A stretch of DNA of 64,000 bases from an uncultured Lachnospiraceae bacterium (GTDB lineage: Bacteria; Bacillota; Clostridia; Lachnospirales; Lachnospiraceae), in NCBI GenBank assembly GCA_903789615.1, contig CAIFEV010000002.1, positions 62,001 through 126,000 on the forward strand, in the 5' to 3' direction. The first letter of the stretch is position 1; each line of letters starts with the position of its first letter. Positions 40,310 to 50,486 of the stretch are shown here, in pieces. Under the pieces are notes generated by a model. That model had not been told where the DNA came from, searched no databases, and worked only from the letters and a program-made list of their open reading frames with translations. Both the position numbers and the translations under genes were made by a program.

Positions 40310-42007
40310 TCACTCCTCAAAATAATTTCCGATACGCTTGTAGATCTTCTTTACACTCTCATACGCGAGCTTGCGGCGGCGGTACTCGTCGACGATACCC
40401 TTGTTGTTCATCGTTCGCGGCCGGTTCGAAAACCACTCGCGGCTGACGCGCACATCGGCGAACTGCCAGATGAACACGCCGCTGATGCCCTTCGTCCCGA
40501 AGACCGCCCGAAGCTGATGATCCAGCACCTCCGCCTGATAGTCTTCCGTCCACGGATCCAGACTCTGAGAGCGGAAGCCGTAGATGCCGCCCGCTCCGAT
40601 CTCCGTGATAAGAAAAGGTTTCCCGGCACCCTTCGTCTCATTCTGCACCCAGTCGTAATTCTCCTTCACCCACTCCTGCGCCGTCTTGTCCTGCACATAC
40701 CACTCCGGATACAGGTTATAGGAGACGATATCCGGCAGATCCAGGCAGATGTCCTTAAAGAACTTGCAGCTGGCGGACGAAACCGGGCGCGAGGCGTCCA
40801 TCTCCCGCAGGATGCCGTACTGCTTCGCATAACACTCGCGGCCGTACTTCGTCTCGCTCGCGCACTCGTTCAGAATGCCCCAGACGAAGATGGAAGGATG
40901 GCTGATGTGCGCGTCCACCATCTCCCGGGTCACGGCCTCTTCCTGCGGCTCGAAGTTCGGATTTCTCATCTGCTCTTCCGAAAGCCCCCGCGCGTGATTC
41001 TCCTCCCACACAAGGATTCCCTGCTCGTCGCACAGGTCAAGGAACCGCTCGTCGTTCGGATAGTGCGTGGTGCGGACCGCGTTGCCGCCGAGGTCTTTGA
41101 TAATCGCAAGGTCTCCCTGCAGAACCGCCAGCGGCAGGGCGCATCCGAACAACGGATGGTCCTCATGCCGGCAGAATCCCTTGATGCGAAGCTTCCGGCC
41201 GTTTAACAGGATGTCCTGCCCCTGTATACGGATCTCACGGAACCCCGTCCGCTCAATCAGGTCATCGATCGCTTCGGTCCCGCCCTGCTCCCCGCTCTTT
41301 GCGAGGACCGCGTGCACGCAGTAAAGTTTGGGATGCTCCGGCGCCCACTCCGTCACGCCTTCTGCCGAAATCGTCACATCCGCGTCAGCGCGACCGTCCG
41401 CGTCCGTCGTCACCTCGGTATCCACCGAACCGACACCAGGCACCTGCACAAGAAGGGTGAAGTCTTCGCCCACCTCAAACGAGCGGACCCTTACATCCGC
41501 GTGCAGCTTCCACCCGTCTTCCGTTTTCTCCGGCACGGCGTGAAGAGAATCAATCCACGCGCCGTCAAGCTTCTCCAGACTCACGCCGCGGTTGATGCCG
41601 CCGTAGGTCATGTAGTCATTGGGCACATGCAGCGCGCTTTTTTTACTGAACCGGTTGTCGACCGTCACCTTCAGGTGATGCGTGCCGGGCTTCAATCCCC
41701 GCGCGATGCAGGTAAAAGGTGTGAAGGCGTTGTAGTGCTCACCCAGGAGCTCTCCGTCCACATACACGCGGCCGGTGTGGCTCACTCCCTCAAACGCCAG
41801 GCGGAGGTCCCCCTCCGCCTCAAAGTCTCTTTCAAAATCTCCCTCGCCGCGGTACGACTCAAATCCCGGAATCGTCTCCCAGCAGCACGGAACAACCACC
41901 GGGTACGACTGTCCCGCGTTTTCCCCTGAAAGCGGCGTGAATGTCCAGCCGCTGCCGGACAGATCCTGCGTCCTGCGGACGGCGTGTGTGGCAAATGTGC
42001 GGATCAT
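40310..42007 (-). CDS. Glycoside hydrolase family 2 (beta-glucuronidase/galactosidase-like)
   Basis: From MIRTFATHAVRRTQDLSGSGWTF; GFCRHEDHPLFG, TTHYPNDERFLDLCDEQGILVWEE, WGILNECASE, PFLITEIGAGGIYGFRS. Confidence 0.92.
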   Translation of the reverse strand: MIRTFATHAVRRTQDLSGSGWTFTPLSGENAGQSYPVVVPCCWETIPGFESYRGEGDFERDFEAEGDLRLAFEGVSHTGRVYVDGELLGEHYNAFTPFTCIARGLKPGTHHLKVTVDNRFSKKSALHVPNDYMTYGGINRGVSLEKLDGAWIDSLHAVPEKTEDGWKLHADVRVRSFEVGEDFTLLVQVPGVGSVDTEVTTDADGRADADVTISAEGVTEWAPEHPKLYCVHAVLAKSGEQGGTEAIDDLIERTGFREIRIQGQDILLNGRKLRIKGFCRHEDHPLFGCALPLAVLQGDLAIIKDLGGNAVRTTHYPNDERFLDLCDEQGILVWEENHARGLSEEQMRNPNFEPQEEAVTREMVDAHISHPSIFVWGILNECASETKYGRECYAKQYGILREMDASRPVSSASCKFFKDICLDLPDIVSYNLYPEWYVQDKTAQEWVKENYDWVQNETKGAGKPFLITEIGAGGIYGFRSQSLDPWTEDYQAEVLDHQLRAVFGTKGISGVFIWQFADVRVSREWFSNRPRTMNNKGIVDEYRRRKLAYESVKKIYKRIGNYFEE

Positions 42008-42098
42008 AGTATGCAATATTCCTTTCATTACACGAAGGAGTCCGGAAGAAACGGCACGGGGCCGATATTCTCCCGGATACTCCCATTTGTCATATACT

Positions 42099-42926
42099 TT
42101 ATCCCTTGATACCGGCTGCCGCAATGCCCTGCACAAAGTACCTCTGGAGGAAGATGAAAAGTACGAAGACAGGGATGAGAGAGACGGTGGCGGCTGCCAT
42201 GATGAGCGCATAGTTGGATGAATACTGCGTATTGAACATACGGAGCATCAGCTGCACAGTCTTCTTGTTGGAAGAGGACAGGTAGATGAGCGGTCCCATG
42301 AAGTCGTTCCACTCGAACACGAAGCCCTGGATGATAAGCGTCGCGACGGCCGCTTTGGACAGCGGAAGCATGATCTTGGCCCAGATGCCGTATTCACTGA
42401 GCCCGTCGATGCGGGCGGCCTCCAGAAGTTCGTTTGGTATGCCGATGTAGAACTGCCGCATCAGGAACACGCCGGTTGCCGTGAAGGACTGCATCAGAAT
42501 CAGTCCGACAAGCGAATCCGTAAGCCCCATGTTCTTGATCATGATGAACTGCGGAACCATGTATACCTGCCACGGAATCGCGATCGTCATAACATAGCAG
42601 AGGAATATGGTGTCGCGGCCCTTGAACGTCAGCTTGGCAAATGCATACGCCGCAAAGCTGGACGTGATAACCTGCAGGGCAGTCGCAACAACCGTGATGA
42701 CAATGGTATTGCGGAAGCCGATCAGAAGCGGAACTTTTTTCCAGATCTTGACGTAATTGGACCACTTCGGATTGGTTGGAATCCACTGAATCGGGAACGC
42801 GAACACGTCCTTCTCCGCCTTCAGTGAAGCGGAGATCATCCAGGCGAACGGCACCAGCATTCCGATGGCGAGGAGGATCAGGACAATATAGAGAATAATC
42901 TTTCCGATAATTTGTTTCTTTGTCAT
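42099..42926 (-). CDS. Carbohydrate ABC transporter permease (CUT1, MalG-type)
   Basis: MTKKQIIGKIILYIVLILLAIGMLVPFAWMISASLK; EAARIDGLSEYGIWAKIMLPLSKAAVATL. Confidence 0.93.
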   Translation of the reverse strand: MTKKQIIGKIILYIVLILLAIGMLVPFAWMISASLKAEKDVFAFPIQWIPTNPKWSNYVKIWKKVPLLIGFRNTIVITVVATALQVITSSFAAYAFAKLTFKGRDTIFLCYVMTIAIPWQVYMVPQFIMIKNMGLTDSLVGLILMQSFTATGVFLMRQFYIGIPNELLEAARIDGLSEYGIWAKIMLPLSKAAVATLIIQGFVFEWNDFMGPLIYLSSSNKKTVQLMLRMFNTQYSSNYALIMAAATVSLIPVFVLFIFLQRYFVQGIAAAGIKG

Positions 42927-42939
42927 GATGCACCTCGAA

Positions 42940-43881
42940 TTATAAGTAATCCGTGAAGCGCTTCTCAACGCGGAACTGGATGAGTGTCACGCAAGCGACG
43001 ATAACGAAGAGCACCATGGCCACGGCGCTGGCGTATCCGAACTTTCCGCTGACAAATGCGCTGTTATAGATGTGATAAGCCAGGACCTTGGTTGCCTCAC
43101 CGGGGCCGCCCTGCGTCGTGATATACATGATGTCATACGACTTGAAGGTAGCGACAATCAGCATCATCAAATTGAAGAACGTCGTCGGTGTTATGCATGG
43201 CCAGGTCACATGGAGGAACTGCTGCCATTTGTTGGCACCGTCGAGAGCTGCCGCCTCATAGAGTTCCGGGTTTACTCCCTGCAGTCCTGCGAGATATACG
43301 ATCATGTAGTATCCCATACCCTTCCAGACGGTCAGACCGATAATTGTCGGCATAGCCCAGGTCTGGGATGCCGCCCAGCGGGGCGGATTAGCGATGCCAA
43401 GAGCCATCAGGATGCTGTTTATCGGCCCCTTGTCCGGGTTGAACAGCGCCATCCACACGACGGCCACAGCGACCAGAGACGCGACATATGGGAAGAAGAA
43501 TACGGAGCGGAAGAATGTCCGGCCTTTAATCGGCTTGTTCACCAGAATCGCGAGGAGCAGGGCGATGAAAAGTGTAACCGGTACCGTCACAACCGTGTAG
43601 TACAGAGTATTCTTCAGTGAAATCCAGAAGCTCTTGTCCTGGGTGAACATCTGGATGAAATTATCGAGCCCGACGAATTTGATTCCGGTATTTCCCGCAC
43701 CCCAGTCACAGAGGCTGAGCACAAGAGAAAACGCAATCGGAACAAATGTGAAAACCATGAATCCGATCAGGTTGGGAAGCAGAAACGAGTACGCTATCAG
43801 TGTGCGGTGCCTCTGCAGTGATCCCTTCTTCTTCGGAGCGGCAGCGGCGGCTGCCTTTGCGCTTGTATCGCTCATAATCAC
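42940..43881 (-). CDS. Carbohydrate ABC transporter permease (CUT1, MalF-type)
   Basis: 313 aa; YEAAALDGANKWQQFLHVTWPCITPTTFF. Confidence 0.93.
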   Translation of the reverse strand: MIMSDTSAKAAAAAAPKKKGSLQRHRTLIAYSFLLPNLIGFMVFTFVPIAFSLVLSLCDWGAGNTGIKFVGLDNFIQMFTQDKSFWISLKNTLYYTVVTVPVTLFIALLLAILVNKPIKGRTFFRSVFFFPYVASLVAVAVVWMALFNPDKGPINSILMALGIANPPRWAASQTWAMPTIIGLTVWKGMGYYMIVYLAGLQGVNPELYEAAALDGANKWQQFLHVTWPCITPTTFFNLMMLIVATFKSYDIMYITTQGGPGEATKVLAYHIYNSAFVSGKFGYASAVAMVLFVIVACVTLIQFRVEKRFTDYL

Positions 43882-43898
43882 TCTCTTTTCTTAAAAGA

Positions 43899-43938
43899 AT
43901 TCCCACCATACCTGCTGCCGGCATGGTACGGTGGGAAT
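43899..43938 (-). promoter_or_regulatory. Strong intercistronic hairpin after SBP gene
   Basis: ATTCCCACCATACC...GGTACGGTGGGAAT (13/14 pairing), T-run on minus strand. Confidence 0.7.
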
Positions 43939-43978
43939 ATACATGTAACTCAGAACAGATGATACTCTTTGTTCCGGC

Positions 43979-45273
43979 TTACTTAAGCGCGCTCACGCGG
44001 CTCTTCAGATTGGCAATACCCTGCTCCGCTGTCTCGGTTCCGGTCATGATAGCGCTGTGCTCTTCCTGGAAGATCTGGTCGATGTCTCCGCCGTTCTTGT
44101 CCATCGGGAATTCGATGATGTACTTGTCGATGTTGATGTACTTGGAGAGGCCTTCCGGCGCATACTCGTTGGTGTTGTGCAGGTTATCAAAGATCTCATT
44201 GATCTTGTCGGAGCTGTAGCCCGGAAGAACACCGGTTCCTGCGAGAACTTCTGCGCCTTCCTCACCGCAGATGTACTTGATGAAGGTCCATGCAGCTTCC
44301 GGATTCTTGCCGTAAGCGCCCATCGTAACCGGTGTCACGCCGCCGACGGCTGCCTTGTTGTCTGTTCCGGCATCACTCGGAAGCGAGCACACGCCCCAGT
44401 TAAAGTCTGCATTCTCAACGAGCATGTTGATGAACCATGTGCCCATCTGCATCATCGCAACAGACTGGTTGTAGAATACGCCGCTGTAATGGATGTTCGA
44501 CGCCTTCAGAGAGCCGTAATCCATGACATAGCCCTTGCTCTGCATGTCAAGAATCGTGTTGTAGGCGCTCAGAAGCGAATCATAGGTGTCCGGCTTTGTC
44601 TCATCAAATGTCCCGTCGCGTCTTGCATACATGTAGGCATTGGACGGCCAGGTATGAATGTGTGCGCCGTAAACCTTGTCGTTGCCCTCGCCCTTCGTCA
44701 TCTTCGCTGCCAGCTCTTCATACTGGGCAAGCGTCATGCCGTCCTTCGGATACTCGACGCCCGCAGCGTCAAACAAATCCTTGTTGTAGTACAGAAGGTT
44801 GTTGTCCTTGCGGAACGGAACACCGTATGTCTTGCCGTCAACCGAAAGAGAATCAATGAGTCCGGAATACGCATTCTTGTTGAAATCACTGTCACCGTTC
44901 ATGTACTCGTCAAGAGGCTTCAGATGGCCCTGTGAAATCAAGGTGGACATTGTCGGAAGATCCTTGATGAATACAACATCATAGTCCTCATTGCCTGCAA
45001 GCTGTGTCTTGATGGATGTGATGTACTCATCCGCCGAGAACTCGACCGGCTCGATCTTGATATCCGGATACTTTTTCTGGAATGCCTCAAAGATCGTCTT
45101 GTAATATTCGCTGTTGGAGTAGTCCCAGAGTGCGACGCGGATGGTTCCGCTGCCTTTGTGGTGCTTCCTCCTGCCGCACCGGTTGTTGTTGTGCCGGATG
45201 AACTTCCGCATCCGGCCATGGATGCTGCCATCAGTGCTGTCAGAACGGCAGCTGTCACTTTCTTTGCTCTCAT
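43979..45273 (-). pseudogene. Sugar ABC transporter substrate-binding lipoprotein, apparent 1-nt frameshift after the signal peptide (~45143-45153)
   Basis: Signal peptide MRAKKVTAAVLTALMAASMAGCGSSSGTTTTGAAGGSTTKA starts at 45273 in one frame; mature GSGTIRVALWDYSNSEYYKTIFEAFQKKYPDIKIEPVEF... lies in another. One extra base in GCAGCGGAACC joins them. Confidence 0.87.
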
Positions 45274-45322
45274 GTAAATTCCTCCTTTATATCCTGACCC
45301 TGCGCTTGAAGCGCAGTAATTC

Positions 45323-46486
45323 TTACCAGATGAAAAGTTCCGTACCACAGAGCTTGTAAACTGCTTCGATGAAATAGTAGTCACCGTAGATGATCGTGAA
45401 ATCGTGTTCCTTGTCGTGATAGGCCGCAGTGCACTTTTCCAGCAGTTCATCTCTTGTTTCATCCCAGCAGCACCGCTTCGCGTCAAGCGTCTTTAAAAGT
45501 GCCAGAGCCTCGTCAAGATACTTCTTCGCTCTCGCCGCGTCATCCTCACACTTAGCCAGCTCAATCAGTCCGCACGCCGTGATCGCAGCCGCCGTGGAAT
45601 CTTCCCACGGAATGTCCTCCGGCTGGCAGTAGTCGACCGGCACAAGACTACTCTCAGGTATCACGGAAAGAACATAGTCCGCAATGCGCTCCGCCGTCTT
45701 CCGGTACGCTTCCCGGCCACTGTGCAGAAAACTCAGCGTGAATCCGTAGATTCCCCAGCTCTGTCCCCGCGTCCACGAGGAATCCGGCGACAGCCCCTGC
45801 CCATCGACAGCCCCCAGCACCTCGCCGGTGTTTATGTCAAAGTTCACAATGTGATTTACCGAACCGTCTTCCCTGACAAATGCCTTCATCGCCGTTTCCG
45901 CATGTGCCATGGCGATCTGTGCGAATCTCGGATCCTCTGTCACACTGCTCGCCCAGTACAGAAGCGGAAGGTTCATCATGCAGTCGATGATCGCATACCC
46001 CCGTCTGTCCCGGTCATCGAAAGCATTCCAGGCCCGGATGAAGCGCCCGGCCAGATTGAACCGTCCCGCCATATTGGCTGCCGCCAGCAGTGCCCGGTTT
46101 TCCGACTCCGGATTCTTTTCTACCCTCCAGTGCGCCACCGACGTGGGAAGCCACCGGAATCCGCTGTCATGATCCATCACGGCATAATTCATGAGAACCG
46201 GGTCAAGCTTCTTCTCGACTTTCAAAGCTTCTTCCCGGTAGAGTTCCTCTCCGGAAGTATGGTACAGCTGCCAGAGGATACCGCCCCAGAATCCATTGGT
46301 CCACCAGCCGATTTTCTCCGGGGAAGAGCAGTCATCAAAAACGCCGTCCTGCGTCTGATACGGAATCTTATCTCTCGAGCGGCCGACAACCTGCTTCATC
46401 TTTCCGGCAATTTTACCGGAAACTCCTGCAGCCCACTCTCTGTCAGAAGCATCCAGCATTGTCTGAATATTCATGCTTTCACACAT
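45323..46486 (-). CDS. Glycoside hydrolase family 88 (unsaturated glucuronyl hydrolase-like), A
   Basis: 387 aa; WWTNGFWGGILWQLYHTSGEELYR, MDHDSGFRWLPTSVAHWR, WTRGQSWGIYGFTLSFLHSGREAYRKTAE, WEDSTAAAITACGL. Confidence 0.92.
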   Translation of the reverse strand: MCESMNIQTMLDASDREWAAGVSGKIAGKMKQVVGRSRDKIPYQTQDGVFDDCSSPEKIGWWTNGFWGGILWQLYHTSGEELYREEALKVEKKLDPVLMNYAVMDHDSGFRWLPTSVAHWRVEKNPESENRALLAAANMAGRFNLAGRFIRAWNAFDDRDRRGYAIIDCMMNLPLLYWASSVTEDPRFAQIAMAHAETAMKAFVREDGSVNHIVNFDINTGEVLGAVDGQGLSPDSSWTRGQSWGIYGFTLSFLHSGREAYRKTAERIADYVLSVIPESSLVPVDYCQPEDIPWEDSTAAAITACGLIELAKCEDDAARAKKYLDEALALLKTLDAKRCCWDETRDELLEKCTAAYHDKEHDFTIIYGDYYFIEAVYKLCGTELFIW

Positions 46487-46601
46487 TCCTCTCTGTGAGG
46501 TGCCATTTCTTTATGATGGTGTTATTATAATTTCGTAACTTTTTTGTGAAAATACACTTTTCCATTCAGTTCATGGAAATTTTTTAGGTAATTCTGCACA
46601 T

Positions 46602-48356
46602 ATGGCACAAATAAAGAAAAAACGCATCCTGCAAAAAATGAAGACACTGCGGGGAAGACTGATGCTTATTTCGCTGGCATTTGCCCTCCTCACCTCTCTG
46701 ACAGCCGCGGTCTGTGCCTCAGGCCTGTCCCAGCACTATCTGCGCAGCGAACAGCGGCGTGCCGCCCAGGCCAGCCTGGATCTGCTTTCCGCCGACCTTG
46801 AAAATGATCTTTCCATGATAGGCAGTCTGGTCGGATGGATACAGACCGACATAACGGTCAATTCCTGTCTGCGGCAGCTGAATTACCCGATGTCCCGCAA
46901 TTCCAGTACTGTCAGCCGCCTCCGGTATCAGTCCTTTGACAGACTGAGCAGCGAGGTCAGCAATACCATTCACACCTACACGGTCCAGCGCGTGCTCATC
47001 TCCTGTCTGGATGGTTCTTCCTTCATACAGTACGCACCACTTCCCAGTATTTACCGGAATTCTCTGCAGGATGCTTTAACTATCGTGAATGAACCCTATT
47101 TTCCGAACTGGAGTAACAAGCAGGATGTTGTCTGGTGCGGTCTGAGAGATGACCCTTTCACAGCGCCAGGCGAAACCTCTTCAAAGGTATTTATTCTGAT
47201 GGTACCGATCGACAGTCTGACGTCCTCTTCTCTTGTCGGATGGGCGTATATCGCCATCACGCCGGATTTCCTGAGCAGTCGTCTGAAAGCCGCCGCTGCC
47301 AGTTCAGAGCTTTCTGCTTATGTTACATTCAACGATACAAATGAAACTTTCCGGTATCAAAACAGCGCCTATTCAGCGTCTTCTCTTCCGGAAAACGCTT
47401 ATAGTGCGACCCTTTCCAACGGATGGGTGATCTCCATTCTGCCGTCTGATGCCAATCTGATGCGCTCACAGATGAGCTATCTCTGGCTGATCCTGTTGAT
47501 TTTTCTTGCAGTATTTGTCACCGGTATCCTGCTGCTGCCGCAGCTGAATCACATGATTGCGGAGCCGGTCCACCAGCTGATACACCGTCTTGAGCGGATC
47601 AGTCTGGGTGACTTCTCACGCGATGAACAGATCGAATGGAACGACGAACTGGGCGACATCGGCCGCGGCATCAATACGCTGGCGGACCGCGTTCAGAAGC
47701 TCATGGACAAGAAAGTGCAGGATGAAAAGGCCAAGCAGGAGCTGCAGTACCAGATTCTGCAGTCGCAGATCAACCCACACTTTATGTATAACACGCTGAA
47801 CACGATCAAATGGATGGCCACCATTCAGGGCGCCGACGGCATTGCCGACGTCAGCACATCGCTCTCCCGCCTCCTCAAGAACGTGGCACACGGTGAGAGT
47901 ATCATTCCGCTCCGGCAGGAGCTGTCTCTGGTGGACGACTACTTCAAGATCATGCAGTACCGATACGGAGGCAATATTCAGTTGAAGAAGGAAATTCAGG
48001 ATGAATCCCTTCTTGCCTGTTCCGTACCGCGTTTTCTGCTTCAGCCCATCGTGGAAAATGCGATCTTTCACGGCATTGAGCCAAAGGGAAAAGGCACCAT
48101 CACAATTGTCATCTCCCGCGTCGGCAATGACTTGTCCGCCTCTGTCACCGATGACGGGGTCGGCATGAGTGAGGAGGATATTCAGAACGTGCTGAGTGGT
48201 CAGGCGGACGACCCGCACGAATTTTCCCGGCACATCGGGATCTCCAACGTAAATCAGAGGGTAAAGCTCAACTACGGACAGCAGTACGGACTGACCATCA
48301 CCAGCAAGCCGGGGAAATTCACCTGCATGCACTTCCGGCTGCCCATCAAGCCATAA
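46602..48356 (+). CDS. Sensor histidine kinase (YesM/LytS-type)
   Basis: 584 aa; two TMs, HAMP, LQYQILQSQINPHFMYNTLNTIKWMA, PRFLLQPIVENAIFHGIEPKGKG, HIGISNVNQRVKLNYG. Confidence 0.95.
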   Translation: MAQIKKKRILQKMKTLRGRLMLISLAFALLTSLTAAVCASGLSQHYLRSEQRRAAQASLDLLSADLENDLSMIGSLVGWIQTDITVNSCLRQLNYPMSRNSSTVSRLRYQSFDRLSSEVSNTIHTYTVQRVLISCLDGSSFIQYAPLPSIYRNSLQDALTIVNEPYFPNWSNKQDVVWCGLRDDPFTAPGETSSKVFILMVPIDSLTSSSLVGWAYIAITPDFLSSRLKAAAASSELSAYVTFNDTNETFRYQNSAYSASSLPENAYSATLSNGWVISILPSDANLMRSQMSYLWLILLIFLAVFVTGILLLPQLNHMIAEPVHQLIHRLERISLGDFSRDEQIEWNDELGDIGRGINTLADRVQKLMDKKVQDEKAKQELQYQILQSQINPHFMYNTLNTIKWMATIQGADGIADVSTSLSRLLKNVAHGESIIPLRQELSLVDDYFKIMQYRYGGNIQLKKEIQDESLLACSVPRFLLQPIVENAIFHGIEPKGKGTITIVISRVGNDLSASVTDDGVGMSEEDIQNVLSGQADDPHEFSRHIGISNVNQRVKLNYGQQYGLTITSKPGKFTCMHFRLPIKP

Positions 48357-48389
48357 GCCATAATACGAAAGAATACCGAGGTATATCTC

Positions 48390-49679
48390 ATGTACAATAT
48401 TCTGGTAGTTGATGATGAACCGCTCGCACAAGTAGGCATAAAATCGATGCTTCAGCGTTTTTTTGCCGGCGAGACACAGGAAATACGGGTGGCGGCAAAC
48501 GGTAAAGAAGCTCTTTCCATTCTGGAAGAACAGCCTGCTGACATTGTGATCGCCGATATCAAAATGCCGGTCATGGACGGACTGGAGCTACTGCAGGAAT
48601 CCCGCCGGCGCTTCGGTGATCTGCCGGTTTTCATCATGCTCACGGCTTATGAAGATTTCGAGATGGCGCGCCTGGCCTTGAAAGAACAGGCGATCGATTA
48701 CATCGTCAAAATCGAACTGAACCGTCAGGCTCTGGAAAGCGCTCTGACCAAGGCCTTCACGGCAGTAGATCAGATCCGCAAAAACCGCAGCGGTTCGGAT
48801 GTCCCTGTCTCGTCCTCCAGGCAGAACTTTCAGCAGCAGTTCCTTCTGCGCCTTTTCAACAGACAGATATCCGACCGCGAAGCCGCCGTCCGCCGTGCCA
48901 GAGAACTTGGCATAAGCCTGGATTATGACCGCTACATCGTGGCCTTCGGAGAAATTCAGCCGACGGTTCCCGGTTCTCAAAGCGGAGTATCGGATGACTA
49001 TCTTACGCTGTACACGTCCTGCATCAACATGACTCTTGAGATCATCCGACGTACCGTTTATGCGCAGAGCATCTCCATCGACATCAGCCATCTGGCACTT
49101 CTCTTCTCTTTCACCTCCGCCCGCTCCGTCGCCGACACGCTGTCTGAAATCGAGTCCGCTCTGTCCACCGCACATGACATGATCCACAACTATTTCAGCG
49201 CCTCCATCAACTTCGGAATCGGAACCGCGGTAAATGACTGCATGAATATCCCGGACTCCTTCGATGAATCCCGGAAAGCCTGCGCTCAGGCTGACGACCT
49301 CCAGCCCGTGCTGCGCTACAGCCGTCTGGCAGAATCCAACCGGAACGCCGGGAAAGACCGCCTGATAAAAGATGTTCAGGATTATATCGACAGTCACATC
49401 GCGGACAAACTCACCCTCAGCGAGGTCGCCGAGCAGTTCGGCCTCTCCGCCTCCTACTTTTCCGTTCTCTTCAAGCAGCAGACCGGCGTGGGTTTCTCCG
49501 ATTATGTGACGACACAGCGCATCGAAAAAGCCAAGCAGCTCCTGCTCTCCGGAGATGTAAAAATCTACGAAGCCGCCGAAGCGCTTGGCTTTGAGTCCGC
49601 CTTTTACTTTTCAAAAGTATTCAAGAAAAAAGAAGGGTGTTCGCCGAAAGAATTCATACAGAGCAAGACGGAATCCTGA
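48390..49679 (+). CDS. AraC-type response regulator (YesN-like)
   Basis: 429 aa; MYNILVVDDEPLAQVGIKSML...VIADIKMPVMDGLELL; C-terminal HTH_18. Confidence 0.95.
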   Translation: MYNILVVDDEPLAQVGIKSMLQRFFAGETQEIRVAANGKEALSILEEQPADIVIADIKMPVMDGLELLQESRRRFGDLPVFIMLTAYEDFEMARLALKEQAIDYIVKIELNRQALESALTKAFTAVDQIRKNRSGSDVPVSSSRQNFQQQFLLRLFNRQISDREAAVRRARELGISLDYDRYIVAFGEIQPTVPGSQSGVSDDYLTLYTSCINMTLEIIRRTVYAQSISIDISHLALLFSFTSARSVADTLSEIESALSTAHDMIHNYFSASINFGIGTAVNDCMNIPDSFDESRKACAQADDLQPVLRYSRLAESNRNAGKDRLIKDVQDYIDSHIADKLTLSEVAEQFGLSASYFSVLFKQQTGVGFSDYVTTQRIEKAKQLLLSGDVKIYEAAEALGFESAFYFSKVFKKKEGCSPKEFIQSKTES

Positions 49680-49681
49680 AC

Positions 49682-50449
49682 TTACATTCCATACCCTATG
49701 CTCTTCAGATTCTCCAAGCTCATCTTCATCGCCGTAAACGGGCTGCCCTCGCAGACATCCTGCTCGACGAGCGCGTACTTGCAGTCGGTCTTCTCAAGCT
49801 CTGCCATGATCGCCGCAAAGTCGATGTTGCCTTCCATTACCGGTGCCATGACTTCTGTGTGGTCCTTCGTGACCTTGCGGTCCTTCAGGTGCACGCACGG
49901 GATGCGGCCTGAGCACTTGCGGATCCAGGCAAGCGGGTCGACGCCGGCCGTCGCGAGCCAGTACGTGTCAAGTGTCACGCCAAGCTCGTCCGGCGCGAAG
50001 CCGTCAAGCAGGTAGTCGAGCAGATACTTTCCATCCGCCTTGAAGAAATCCAGGTCGTGGTTGTGATACATGAACAGCATCCCTGCGTCGCGGATCATGT
50101 CAAGCGGTCCCCTGAAGTCCTCCACAAAATAGCGGATCCACTCCGGATCCTGATATTTGGCCGGCATCGAGCCGAGGCCGATGTATTTACAGCCCATCAC
50201 CTCGTGGTCGTGGATCAGGTTCTCCGTGTCGTGCAGAATCCGGTCCACCGGGCTGTGCGTCAAAACGATGCGGATTCCGTACTTGTCGCAGACCTCGCGC
50301 GCGACCTTTGGCGTCACCGACGCGCCGATGGCCGAGAGCTGAACGGTCTTGTAGCCGATGGCCGCAACCTTGCTGATCGTGCGCTCAAAGTCCTTTGGTG
50401 TCTGCGTGAAATCACGCAGCGTAAAGAGCTGGGCTCCAACTTCTACCAT
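49682..50449 (-). CDS. Sugar phosphate isomerase/epimerase-type TIM-barrel protein, copy 2
   Basis: 255 aa; protein identical to copy 1 except the last residues (KTSLENLKKLGY vs KMSLENLKSIGYGM). Confidence 0.88.
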   Translation of the reverse strand: MVEVGAQLFTLRDFTQTPKDFERTISKVAAIGYKTVQLSAIGASVTPKVAREVCDKYGIRIVLTHSPVDRILHDTENLIHDHEVMGCKYIGLGSMPAKYQDPEWIRYFVEDFRGPLDMIRDAGMLFMYHNHDLDFFKADGKYLLDYLLDGFAPDELGVTLDTYWLATAGVDPLAWIRKCSGRIPCVHLKDRKVTKDHTEVMAPVMEGNIDFAAIMAELEKTDCKYALVEQDVCEGSPFTAMKMSLENLKSIGYGM

Positions 50450-50486
50450 TTTATTATCTCCTAATCATTCATTTTCCACACTGCCG

